A DNA stretch of 7,604 nt from an uncultured Ruminococcus sp. (lineage in GTDB: Bacteria > Bacillota > Clostridia > Oscillospirales > Acutalibacteraceae). Below the pieces are notes generated by a model, which was given only the letters and a program-made list of their open reading frames with translations, made no database searches and was not told the origin of the DNA. Where the stretch lies: NCBI GenBank assembly GCA_900554995.1, contig USJJ01000052.1, forward strand, positions 1 to 7,604, given 5' to 3'. The translations under genes were made by a program, and so were the position numbers. This document shows, one piece after another, positions 1 through 6,342 of this stretch; position 1 is the stretch's first letter; each line of letters opens with the position of its first letter.

Positions 1-1566
1 TACATCTTTGACGTCAAGCTCAATCGTGTACTGCTGAGTATGAAGAACATTGGCAACGTCGTTCGGATTCTGAATGATCTGAGCCGAGTTCTTGTTTGTC
101 GTAATTACCTGGTAGGTAAGAACAGTTCCGTCGGGATCGGTAATCTTAAAGCTGTCCGCTTTCCACTCTGCCGGAAGCTCAACCGTCATCTCGACCGCTT
201 CACTTCTCTTGAACGGAGCCGGGTTAAACACAACGATCGCTGCATCGTCACGGCTGAAGCCGTCAAGCTTAATATCGCCGGCAACGTCCATGAAAGCTCG
301 CTCATAAACACAGTTTGAAAGCTCTCTTGATTGCCTGTAACGATAGATAACGTCCTCGTAAACTACATCACGTCCGCATGCACCGATACTGTCATGTCCG
401 TGATTCTGAAGAAGATAGTTATATGAAAGGTCGATGAAGTTCTTCTGATACGGAGCTCCGCTGAGTGCTGCAAAAACCGCCATAGGCTCGGCGTAATTCT
501 GAAGCTGAGTTTCCGTCTTGAAGTTTGCCTGCTTGACATAGGTTCTTGCGGAAATGATCCAACCCATCATGCTGCTGACGCTGCCTTTGGTGTACGGATC
601 ACGCATTTCTCCCTTGAGAACAGGTGAATTCGGGTCGAACTCATCAATGATGCCCTGCTCCATTTCTTTGAGCGAACTGTGATAAACAACAGCATTCGGG
701 AGAGCTGCATCAAGGTCTTTAATCATCTCAACCTCACGGGCATCCGGGCAGGAGGAATCGTGACCGAGCGACCAGAAACGGTGAGACGTTGTCCAATCGT
801 TGTCCTGTTCCTTGATTGCCTGCTCCGCACGGGGCTTAATGTTTTCCTTATGGTACTCATAGAACGGGTGAGCGTATTGATAGTCAAGATTTTTGTTCTC
901 GGAATCAATGAACTTGAATATACCGTTGTTGTCGTTCCATACCATGTCACGGTTGTTCTCATTCTGCTGATTATAATAAACAGGACGCTGAACAATATAC
1001 CAAATGTTGTAACGGGGACGTTTGCCCAGACGTGAAGCATAAATCCTTGTTCCGTCGGGACTCTCCCAATAGAACTCCGATTTCGGAGCGCAATACTCGT
1101 TGATTCCGCGATAGAATGAGGCAAAGTGAATGTCAAAGCCTGCATAGATCTGCGGAAGCTGAGAAATCTGACCCCAGCCGAACGGTGAATAGCCTGTCTT
1201 GCTTATGCCGCCCATTTCCTTGCCGATTCTGTGACCGAGCAAAAGATTTCGGATAAGCGATTCGCCGCCGACAGTGAATTCGTCGGGGAGGCAGAACCAA
1301 GGACCGACACCGATTCGACCCTCGGATATGTATTTTTTCATAAGCTCTTTCTTCTCGGGATATGCCTCAAGGTAGTCCTGAATGGGCATAGTCTGAGAAT
1401 CAAGATGAAAATGTCTGTACTCGGGATACTTGTCAAGTATATCTGTCAGCATATCGAGCATATAGCCGAGCATATACTGAGTTCTTCTTGCTGAAAAACG
1501 CCATTCTCTGTCCCAGTGGGTGTTTGAGATGAAATGGCAGTTAATTTTCTGCGGTTTGTTGTCCAT
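1..1566 (-). CDS. Glycoside hydrolase family 38 (alpha-mannosidase-like) protein, C-terminus beyond window
   Basis: The minus strand stays open for 522 codons from an ATG at 1566 to the left edge. The start has a good site (AAGGAG, 9 nt upstream). The family is glycoside hydrolase 38, retaining zinc-dependent alpha-mannosidases. Seen: N-terminal NTHWDREW (residues 15-22, metal ligands H17 and D19), PDEF with GGESLIRN (94-107), the QLPQI block (136-140), GHDSSCPD (268-275), which may hold the acid/base Asp, and NHGHDSI (388-394), where H391 matches the last metal ligand and the middle helical domain begins. A beta-sandwich-like region starts near residue 420; the rest is cut off. There is no signal peptide, so it probably acts in the cytoplasm on imported mannosides. 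It is the third gene of a unit with a small protein and a HAD hydrolase. Oddity: the nucleophile motif reads YSPFGWGQ, without the expected Asp. Family assignment is firm; activity and substrate are open. Confidence 0.88.
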   Translation of the reverse strand, partial: MDNKPQKINCHFISNTHWDREWRFSARRTQYMLGYMLDMLTDILDKYPEYRHFHLDSQTMPIQDYLEAYPEKKELMKKYISEGRIGVGPWFCLPDEFTVGGESLIRNLLLGHRIGKEMGGISKTGYSPFGWGQISQLPQIYAGFDIHFASFYRGINEYCAPKSEFYWESPDGTRIYASRLGKRPRYNIWYIVQRPVYYNQQNENNRDMVWNDNNGIFKFIDSENKNLDYQYAHPFYEYHKENIKPRAEQAIKEQDNDWTTSHRFWSLGHDSSCPDAREVEMIKDLDAALPNAVVYHSSLKEMEQGIIDEFDPNSPVLKGEMRDPYTKGSVSSMMGWIISARTYVKQANFKTETQLQNYAEPMAVFAALSGAPYQKNFIDLSYNYLLQNHGHDSIGACGRDVVYEDVIYRYRQSRELSNCVYERAFMDVAGDIKLDGFSRDDAAIVVFNPAPFKRSEAVEMTVELPAEWKADSFKITDPDGTVLTYQVITTNKNSAQIIQNPNDVANVLHTQQYTIELDVKDV

Positions 1567-1765
1567 CTGCTTGTTCTCCTTTTTCCGAAAGCTCCGACTG
1601 GTCGGGTTCGGCTGATTTGTTTTTATTCTCGATGATCGTTTTGAGTCTTGCAACGCTCGCCTTGATCTCGTCCTCGTGGACAAGGTATGCTTCGGTCAGC
1701 ATGAGAACAAAGAGAGCAAAACTTACTGCGTGTACAAGTTTTTCGGAAGTGATCCTTTTCTTCAA
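1541..1765 (-). CDS. Small protein of unknown function with one hydrophobic segment
   Basis: This is a 74-residue frame that I do not recognise. It starts with TTG at 1765, supported by AAAGGGATGA about 9 nt upstream, which overlaps the stop of the preceding HAD gene; the gap between the two genes is only 5 nt. The stop codon lies 26 nt inside the following GH38 gene, in another frame, which suggests translational coupling. Seen in the protein: a basic N-terminus, a hydrophobic stretch at about residues 10-29 (interrupted by E25), a charged amphipathic helix at about 31-50, and a polar Glu/Gln/Ser-rich tail. This would suit a small single-pass or membrane-surface protein, but E25 and the short length leave that unsure. 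Position and ribosome binding site favour a real gene. Confidence 0.55.
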   Translation of the reverse strand: MKKRITSEKLVHAVSFALFVLMLTEAYLVHEDEIKASVARLKTIIENKNKSAEPDQSELSEKGEQADGQQTAEN

Positions 1766-1770
1766 TTAAA

Positions 1771-2766
1771 TCATCCCTTTATAATTTTTAAAATATCGGC
1801 AAAGCTGTTTTCGTAATAATTGCAAACAGCCTTTGTGCCGCTGTCAACAATGTTGCCGCCTGCGATACCGATAGTCGTGTAGCCTGCAAGACGAACGGAG
1901 CAAACACCTGCACCGCTGTCCTCAATGCCGACAACGTGATTACGGTCTGCGAAAGCCTCGCCGAGACCTACGATAGAGGTTTCGGAATAGAGCCACGGGT
2001 GCGGCTTCGGTGAAAGCTCGCCGAGAGTACCGACGGAACCTTTTCTGAGCGGGAAGCCTGCGGAAATAATTGCATCATAGAAATCCTTCGGGTCACCCAT
2101 ACCGAGCGTTTTGAAAGCGGAAAGAATCTCGGGCCATGCCTTTTCGTAAAGACCCGAGGTAACAAGTCCGATCTTCACACCCATATCCTTGAGCTCGTAA
2201 AGGAAATCCTTAACGCCCTCCGTCGGAGTAAATGCGCCGTCCTTGCCTCTGCCTGCCATGATCTCTTCCATCTCTCTGTGCGTATGCTCAAAGTAAAAAT
2301 CACGAGCCTTGTCGAGCGATGCGCCGGGACAGTATTTATCAATACAATACTGAAGATGCTCGGAAACCGAGTGACCCGAAACGAACGGGAGGTCGGCTTC
2401 TTCAAGCTCAAACTTCGGGTTGCCTAGGAGGCTTGCGATACTCATCTGAATGATCCAGATCCAGAACTCCTCACTGCGAACCGTTGTGCCGTCGAGATCC
2501 ATAAGAACAGCCTTAACGGGCTTCTCAAGAGTAACAGGCGCAACGGGATAATATACGGGGTATGCGATTGCCGATTTTACACAGGCAAGAGTGTGTGAGC
2601 CGAAAGAGACAAACTCAACCTTGCTGTCACCCGTTGAAACTATATCGACAACTCCGTTCTTGCCGACTGAAAATTTTCCGTCCTCGGTAGCGTCCAAAAC
2701 GTGAAAGCCGCTGTCTGCACCGATGTCTCCCAAATCGGGAATATGAATTGTTTTGTTCAAAAGCAT
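1771..2766 (-). CDS. HAD-superfamily hydrolase (beta-phosphoglucomutase-like) with extra N-terminal domain
   Basis: The protein has 331 residues and starts at ATG 2766, with AAAGGAAG 8 nt upstream. All four HAD motifs are visible: DLDGTT (D90 nucleophile, D92), VTSG (T203/S204), the lysine of SPKPHPWLY (K254), and GIEDSGAG (E282/D283). Residues about 96-185 form a helical C1-type cap, as in the beta-phosphoglucomutase/phosphatase group. The usual length of that group is 210-240 residues; the excess is an N-terminal stretch of about 85 residues rich in Gly, Val and Asp that I cannot assign. It is the first gene of the operon with the small protein and GH38, so a sugar-phosphate phosphatase or mutase substrate is a reasonable inference; the sequence does not fix it. 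Confidence 0.85.
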   Translation of the reverse strand: MLLNKTIHIPDLGDIGADSGFHVLDATEDGKFSVGKNGVVDIVSTGDSKVEFVSFGSHTLACVKSAIAYPVYYPVAPVTLEKPVKAVLMDLDGTTVRSEEFWIWIIQMSIASLLGNPKFELEEADLPFVSGHSVSEHLQYCIDKYCPGASLDKARDFYFEHTHREMEEIMAGRGKDGAFTPTEGVKDFLYELKDMGVKIGLVTSGLYEKAWPEILSAFKTLGMGDPKDFYDAIISAGFPLRKGSVGTLGELSPKPHPWLYSETSIVGLGEAFADRNHVVGIEDSGAGVCSVRLAGYTTIGIAGGNIVDSGTKAVCNYYENSFADILKIIKG

Positions 2767-2792
2767 ATGATACTTCCTTTTCTTTTGCGTAA

Positions 2793-2864
2793 CCGCTGAT
2801 TAATTCGCAGCACAATTTTTCTGCGGTGGATTCGTCGATAATTGCACTCCGAATTAGTCAGTGG
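2793..2864. repeat. Long imperfect inverted repeat in the leader of the HAD-GH38 operon
   Basis: The arms 2793-2810 and 2847-2864 are complementary at 15 of 18 positions (minus-strand arms CCACTGACTAATTCGGAG and CTGCGAATTAATCAGCGG). The stem continues inward through a 2x2 step to CAATT/AATTG (2813-2817 with 2840-2844), leaving a 22-nt apical loop. It lies between the predicted start of transcription (about 2883) and the ribosome binding site of the HAD gene, so the transcript would fold into a roughly 70-nt hairpin ending about 13 nt before the Shine-Dalgarno sequence. There is no T-run, so it is not a terminator. A cis-regulatory or mRNA-stabilising element, or a small degenerate repeat element, are the options. 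The number of G-U pairs is the same on both strands and so does not tell which strand matters. Confidence 0.6.
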
Positions 2865-2889
2865 CTACCGATAAAATCTAAATCAATTT

Positions 2890-2918
2890 ATACTATCAAA
2901 ATCAATTAAAAAAGTCAA
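2890..2918 (-). promoter_or_regulatory. Sigma-A-type promoter of the HAD-small protein-GH38 operon
   Basis: On the minus strand, -35 TTGACT (2913-2918) and -10 TAGTAT (2890-2895) are separated by exactly 17 bp in an AT-rich stretch. Transcription would begin near 2883, giving a leader of about 117 nt before the HAD start codon. It is divergent to the rplJ promoter, about 60 bp away. Confidence 0.65.
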
Positions 2919-2977
2919 TAAGAAAAGGACGGATTATTTGCAGACATAATCTTTTTATGCAAATTTTTAAAAATATA

Positions 2978-3006
2978 TTGACAAAACGGCAAACGTGTGC
3001 TAATAT
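2978..3006 (+). promoter_or_regulatory. Strong sigma-A promoter of rplJ-rplL
   Basis: It has -35 TTGACA (2978-2983), a 17-bp spacer and -10 TAATAT (3001-3006). A TG at 2998-2999 gives an extended -10, and an A/T-rich tract upstream (2960-2977) could serve as an UP element. The predicted start is near 3013, leaving about 190 nt of leader before rplJ. Such strength is expected for ribosomal protein genes. Confidence 0.8.
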
Positions 3007-3012
3007 AACTAA

Positions 3013-3166
3013 GCTGTTCTTTTCAAAGACAGCAGGTGCAATCAGCGTAATGGTTTTAACAGACCGCCTGCCGAGAATGGGAGCATACGATAACCGAGTT
3101 ATTCGGGTCAATATTTGTATGTCATATCCCTGTTCACGGTGAGTGGACAGGGATTAATTTTCGTTT
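3013..3166 (+). promoter_or_regulatory. L10 leader: autoregulatory RNA of the rplJ-rplL operon
   Basis: The region between promoter and rplJ is highly structured and carries features of the Firmicutes ribosomal protein L10 leader. A first hairpin pairs GCTGT (3013-3017) with ACAGC (3029-3033). A second pairs GCAGGTG (3032-3038) with CGCCTGC (3065-3071) and is followed by CGAGA, resembling the L10-binding kink-turn area. A third long-range stem pairs GCATAC (3083-3088) with GTATGT (3117-3122). In the family the L10(L12)4 complex binds this RNA and lowers expression when it is in excess over rRNA. The assignment rests on position and recalled consensus; a covariance-model search was not possible here. 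Confidence 0.75.
3127..3166 (+). terminator. Attenuator-type hairpin at the end of the L10 leader
   Basis: TCCCTGTTCAC (3127-3137) pairs with GTGGACAGGGA (3143-3153) over 11 bp with one T-G wobble and a GGTGA loop. It is followed by a T-rich but imperfect tail (TTAATTTTCGTTT). It stands 37 nt before the rplJ ribosome binding site. Its TCCC could instead close the upstream stem with GGGA at 3079-3082, a possible antiterminator switch. The weak U-tract makes partial termination plausible. Confidence 0.6.
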
Positions 3167-3202
3167 ATACGCACCTATTTCATTGCATGAGAGGTGAAAA
3201 AA

Positions 3203-3710
3203 ATGCCAAGTGCAAGCGTATTGGAACAGAAGAAGCAGATAGTTGCTTCCGTAGCAGACAGAATCAGCAATTCATGCGCAGGTGTAATCGTAGATTACAA
3301 GGGAATTTCCGTTGCCGATGATACAGCTCTTCGTAAGGAGCTCCGTGAAGCAGGAGTTGAGTACACAGTTGTTAAGAACTCTCCTCAAGCTCGCAATCAA
3401 CGGTACGTCCCTCGAAAGCATGGGTGAGGTTCTTGACGGAACAACAGCTCTCGCAACTTCCAAGGACGACTATGTAGCCGCAGCCCGTATCCTCAACAAG
3501 TATGCAGAGGATCACGAGAACTTCAAGCTTAAAGCAGGTTACCTCGACGGTGAGGTAATGACGATGGAGAAGCTCAAGGACCTTGCAAACCTTCCCTCGA
3601 GAGAAACATTGCTCTCTATGGTTGCAAATGTATTCAGCGCACCTATCGCAGGCTTTGCTCGTGCTGTTCAGGCTATCGCCGATAAGGCAGAGGCTCCCGC
3701 TGAGGCTTAA
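3203..3710 (+). CDS. rplJ: 50S ribosomal protein L10, with apparent frameshift
   Basis: L10 anchors the L7/L12 dimers to the large subunit and forms the base of the stalk that recruits translation factors. The start at ATG 3203 follows GAGAGGTG by 6 nt; an in-frame GTG at 3194 is less likely because it overlaps that site. Residues 1-60 (PSASVLEQK to VVKNS) match the L10 N-terminal domain, but this frame stops at 3427. The rest (LKLAING to APAEA, 108 residues) continues in the next frame from 3384 to the TAA at 3710. Family members read VVKN[TS]LL, so the junction at 3380-3386 looks like a loss of two bases (TCTCTTCTC reduced to TCTCCTC); restoring them gives about 169 residues, the normal length. 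Since L10 is near-essential and both halves are well conserved, a sequencing or assembly error is the likeliest cause. It heads the operon with rplL. Confidence 0.9.
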
Positions 3711-3763
3711 TTGTCAGCGAATCTAAATTTAAAAATTACTAAAATTTATGGAGGTACATTACC

Positions 3764-4135
3764 ATGGCATCAGAGAAAATTAATGCTATCGTTGAAGAGT
3801 TGAAGACTCTTTCAGTTCTTGAGCTTTCAGAGCTCGTACACGCAGTAGAGGATGAGTTCGGCGTATCAGCTGCAGCAGCAGTTGTAGCAGGTCCGGCAGC
3901 AGCAGGCCCGGCAGTCGAGGAGAAGACAGAGTTTGACGTTGTTCTTAAGAGCGCAGGCGCACAGAAGATCAAGGTTGTTAAGGCTGTTAAGGATATCACA
4001 GGTCTTGGACTTGCAGAGGCTAAGGCTCTTGTTGACGGCGCACCGAAGACCATCAAGGAAGCTGTTTCTAAGGACGAGGCTGAGGAACTCAAGGCTAAGC
4101 TCGAGGAAGTCGGCGCAGAGATCGAAGTTAAATAA
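3764..4135 (+). CDS. rplL: 50S ribosomal protein L7/L12
   Basis: The 123-residue acidic stalk protein is intact and of normal length. The N-terminal dimerisation domain covers residues 1-34 ([20 protein letters not shown]); it binds the C-terminal helix of L10. An Ala/Gly/Pro hinge covers about 36-50, and the C-terminal factor-binding domain about 54-123 includes [20 protein letters not shown] and [12 protein letters not shown]. Multiple copies on L10 help recruit and activate the GTPases EF-Tu, EF-G and IF2. The start at ATG 3764 has GGAGG 8 nt upstream. The gap from rplJ is 53 bp with no promoter or terminator seen, so both share the L10-controlled transcript, which ends at the terminator just downstream. 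Confidence 0.97.
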   Translation: MASEKINAIVEELKTLSVLELSELVHAVEDEFGVSAAAAVVAGPAAAGPAVEEKTEFDVVLKSAGAQKIKVVKAVKDITGLGLAEAKALVDGAPKTIKEAVSKDEAEELKAKLEEVGAEIEVK

Positions 4136-4152
4136 GTTTAACTTAATAATTG

Positions 4153-4184
4153 AGCTCTCAGGTAATCTTCCTGAGAGCTTTTTT
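4153..4184 (+). terminator. Intrinsic terminator of rplJ-rplL
   Basis: A perfect 10-bp stem, AGCTCTCAGG (4153-4162) with CCTGAGAGCT (4170-4179), has a 7-nt loop and ends in six T. It lies 17 bp after the rplL stop, so transcription ends here and no rpoB follows. Confidence 0.93.
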
Positions 4185-4209
4185 GTATTACAAACGCAAA
4201 TACAGGCAT

Positions 4210-4240
4210 AAAAAATTCCACCCGATTACGAGTGGAATTT
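4210..4240 (-). terminator. Intrinsic terminator of pyrR-uraA
   Basis: Read on the minus strand, AAATTCCACTC (4230-4240) pairs with GGGTGGAATTT (4213-4223) over 11 bp with one T-G wobble and a 6-nt loop. It is followed by T residues (4210-4215), 22 bp after the uraA stop. It sits back to back with the rplL terminator between converging genes. Confidence 0.88.
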
Positions 4241-4262
4241 TACTATTCTGTTTTGAACTATT

Positions 4263-5651
4263 TTATGCTTCCTTGCTGTTCTTCTTTGAAAGAACCACGT
4301 TCGTGATGATACCGAGGATAAGTGCGCAGGCGATAGATGTAAGAGTGACCTTACCGAAGTTTATTGTAAGTCCGCCGATGCCGCAGATGAGGATAACCGC
4401 TACGACGAAGAGGTTCTTGTTGTCGTCAAGGTCAACCTGCTGGATCATCTTAAGTCCGCTGACTGCGATGAAGCCGTAGAGCGTGATGCAAACGCCGCCC
4501 ATTACGCAGTTCGGAATACTTGCAAGGAAGGTTACGAACGGTCCGAAGAAGGAGATAACCATACACATAATCGCTGTTGTGAGAATTGTTACAACAGAAG
4601 CGTTTCCTGTGATAGCTACGCAGCCGACCGACTCGCCGTATGTTGTGTTCGGGCAGCCGCCGAAGATTGCACCGAACATTGAACCGACGCCGTCACCGAG
4701 GAGAGTTCTGTGGAGACCGGGCTCCTCAAGAAGATCCTGCTCAATGATTGAAGAAAGGTTCTTATGGTCAGCGATATGCTCTGCGAATACTACGAATGCA
4801 ACGGGAACATAAGCAACGGCAACAGTTGCAAGATACTGACCGTCGATTTCCTTAGCGCCCTTTGCAGCCTCAAGGAATGTGAAATCGGGAACTGCGAAGA
4901 TCTTAAGGTCATGGAAAACAGTGAAGTCGATAACCTGAAGTGCAGTGTTGTCTGTCTTGATACCGATTACGGTGAAGATTGCAGCGGCAACATAGCCTGC
5001 AAGAATACCGATAATGAACGGAATGAGCTTTGTCATCTTCTTGCCGTAAACAGAGCAGATGATAACCGTAAAGAGAGTTACAAGTCCGCAGATAAGCGCA
5101 ACATAGGGGCTTGCGGTTGATACGGAGGAAACAACGTCTACGATCTTGCCGTTTTCAACTGTCTGAGTGGTAACCTCGGTCATAACCTTACCGAGTGTGA
5201 GGTCGCCGACTGCGTTGCCTGCAAGAGACAATCCGATGATTGAAACCGTCGGTCCGATAACAACGGCAGGCATAAGCTTGTTGATCCATTTAACACCTGC
5301 AACCTTTACCGCGATTGCAATAACAACATAAACAAGTCCTGCGAAAAGAGCACCGATGATGAGTCCGAAATGTCCTGCCGCCTCGGAGATTGCACCCGCA
5401 AACGCTGCAAGCATTGAGCCGATGAAAGCGAACGACGAGCCGAGGAATACGGGGCTCTTAAACTTTGTGAAGAGAAGATAAACGATTGTGCCGACGCCTG
5501 CTCCGAAAAGAGCTGCCGACTGCGACATTCCGTTACCGATGATTGTCGGAACCGCGATTGTTGCCGCAAGAATTGCAAGAACCTGCTGGAAACCGAAAAC
5601 GATCAACTGACCGAACTTCGGTTTGTCTTTGACTTTGTAAATAAGTTGCAT
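4263..5651 (-). CDS. uraA: Uracil permease, NCS2 (nucleobase:cation symporter-2) family
   Basis: This 462-residue, very hydrophobic protein has the length and pattern of NCS2 transporters (14 membrane segments expected) and imports uracil, probably with protons, across the cytoplasmic membrane. Seen: GFQQVLAILAATIAVP (20-35), the half-helix motif SPVFLGSSFAFIG (66-78), FAEHIADH (289-296), where E291 matches the substrate-binding Glu241 of E. coli UraA, and PNTTYGESVG (334-343), where E340 matches Glu290. The residue matching UraA His245 appears to be D295. ATG 5651 has GGAGG 8 nt upstream. It lies 53 bp after pyrR with no separate promoter seen, so it follows the pyrR attenuator; this strongly favours uracil over xanthine or uric acid as substrate. 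The name pyrP is used for the same gene in Bacillus. Confidence 0.93.
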   Translation of the reverse strand: MQLIYKVKDKPKFGQLIVFGFQQVLAILAATIAVPTIIGNGMSQSAALFGAGVGTIVYLLFTKFKSPVFLGSSFAFIGSMLAAFAGAISEAAGHFGLIIGALFAGLVYVVIAIAVKVAGVKWINKLMPAVVIGPTVSIIGLSLAGNAVGDLTLGKVMTEVTTQTVENGKIVDVVSSVSTASPYVALICGLVTLFTVIICSVYGKKMTKLIPFIIGILAGYVAAAIFTVIGIKTDNTALQVIDFTVFHDLKIFAVPDFTFLEAAKGAKEIDGQYLATVAVAYVPVAFVVFAEHIADHKNLSSIIEQDLLEEPGLHRTLLGDGVGSMFGAIFGGCPNTTYGESVGCVAITGNASVVTILTTAIMCMVISFFGPFVTFLASIPNCVMGGVCITLYGFIAVSGLKMIQQVDLDDNKNLFVVAVILICGIGGLTINFGKVTLTSIACALILGIITNVVLSKKNSKEA

Positions 5652-5704
5652 TTGATGTACCTCCGTTATTTTGCTTTATTTCAAACACATTCGTGTTTAA
5701 ATAC

Positions 5705-6235
5705 TCAATCTGTGAGCAAATCTACGCCTGTTTCTCCGTCAATACACTCGACCTTGACCGATACAGTCTCATTTCTCGAGGTCGGAATGCTTTTACCGAT
5801 GTAGTCTGCCTTGAACGGCAGTTCCCGGTGTCCTCTGTCGATAAGCACGGCAAGCTGAATCTGTGACGGTCTGCCCATTGTAAAAATTGCTTCGATTGCC
5901 GCTCTGACTGTTCTGCCTGTGTAAATTACATCATCAACAAGAATTATCTTTTTGTCCGTGACCTCAAACTGATTATTTTCGGCGTTATAAACCGGAGCTT
6001 CGCTCTCCTTTGTCAGGTCGTCACGGTAAAAATGGATATCCAAGGTTTGGAACGGAACGTCAACGCCCTCGATCTTCATAATGTTGTCGTGAATCATCTG
6101 ACCGAGGTATATTCCTCTGCGCTTGATACCGACAAGTACAATGTTTTCCGTTCCCTTGTTTTTCTCGATTATTTCGTGTGAGATTCTCGTTACGGCTCTT
6201 CCGAGAGCCGCCTTGTCCATAATCTTCTTGTTCAT
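5705..6235 (-). CDS. pyrR: Bifunctional pyr operon attenuation protein / uracil phosphoribosyltransferase
   Basis: PyrR senses UMP/UTP, binds the leader RNA of pyrimidine genes to cause early termination, and can also make UMP from uracil and PRPP. The 176-residue protein is of normal length (about 180). The PRPP-binding loop ILVDDVIYTGRTV lies at about residues 98-110, the RNA-binding-associated FYRDDL at 69-74, and DRGHRELP at 133-140. The start chosen is ATG 6235 (MNKKIMDK), with GGAGG 7 nt upstream; the frame is open to 6349, but that extension would run through the attenuator and has no family similarity. It is first in the operon with uraA, and its own leader carries a PyrR-binding hairpin, so it is autoregulated. 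Other pyr genes are not in this window. Confidence 0.95.
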   Translation of the reverse strand: MNKKIMDKAALGRAVTRISHEIIEKNKGTENIVLVGIKRRGIYLGQMIHDNIMKIEGVDVPFQTLDIHFYRDDLTKESEAPVYNAENNQFEVTDKKIILVDDVIYTGRTVRAAIEAIFTMGRPSQIQLAVLIDRGHRELPFKADYIGKSIPTSRNETVSVKVECIDGETGVDLLTD

Positions 6236-6248
6236 AACAGAACCTCCG

Positions 6249-6286
6249 AAAAAAGAAAATGTCCTGTCGCACAGTGCGACAAGACA
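6249..6286 (-). terminator. Attenuator terminator in the pyrR leader
   Basis: TGTCTTGTCGCA (6275-6286) pairs with TGCGACAGGACA (6260-6271) over 12 bp with one wobble and a 3-nt loop. TTTTCTTTTTT follows, ending 2 nt before the pyrR ribosome binding site (GGAGG, 6243-6247). A terminator between promoter and gene is the mark of attenuation control. Confidence 0.92.
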
Positions 6287-6342
6287 CAAAATTACATAAG
6301 GATATATACAGACCCTGCTCTGCTTTATGTAAAATCTTGTCG
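6277..6342 (-). promoter_or_regulatory. Antiterminator stem in the pyrR leader
   Basis: CGACAAGA (6335-6342) pairs perfectly with TCTTGTCG (6277-6284), and TTACATAA (6325-6332) with TTATGTAA (6292-6299). The two 8-bp stems stack around an asymmetric internal loop. Because TCTTGTCG is also the left arm of the terminator, the two folds exclude each other. The apical region (6300-6324) can form a small CAGA/TCTG hairpin. Confidence 0.82.

Noticed and set aside
723..1145. Open frame of 140 codons on the minus strand, and others on the plus strand at 40-318, 679-1035 and 1231-1494
   Set aside because: They lie within the uninterrupted GH38 frame, have no ribosome binding site and encode low-complexity sequence unlike any family I know. 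They are shadows of the GH38 gene.
2627..2815. Small minus-strand frame starting with TTG in the HAD leader
   Set aside because: It lies in the leader hairpin and overlaps the HAD start in another frame, with no ribosome binding site and no recognisable protein features.
3377..3389. Programmed ribosomal frameshift in rplJ
   Set aside because: No slippery heptamer, no RF2-type stop context, and L10 is not known to be recoded. A two-base loss restores the family sequence better than a +1 shift.
4764..5120. Plus-strand frame of 118 codons inside uraA
   Set aside because: It is the antisense of a well-supported membrane transporter gene, and its cysteine-rich product looks like a translation of the wrong strand.
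5683..5698. Possible terminator or second PyrR attenuator between pyrR and uraA
   Set aside because: AAACAC/GTGTTT is only a 6-bp AT-rich stem without a T-run, and no PyrR-loop sequence is present; the 53-bp gap is too short for a full switch.
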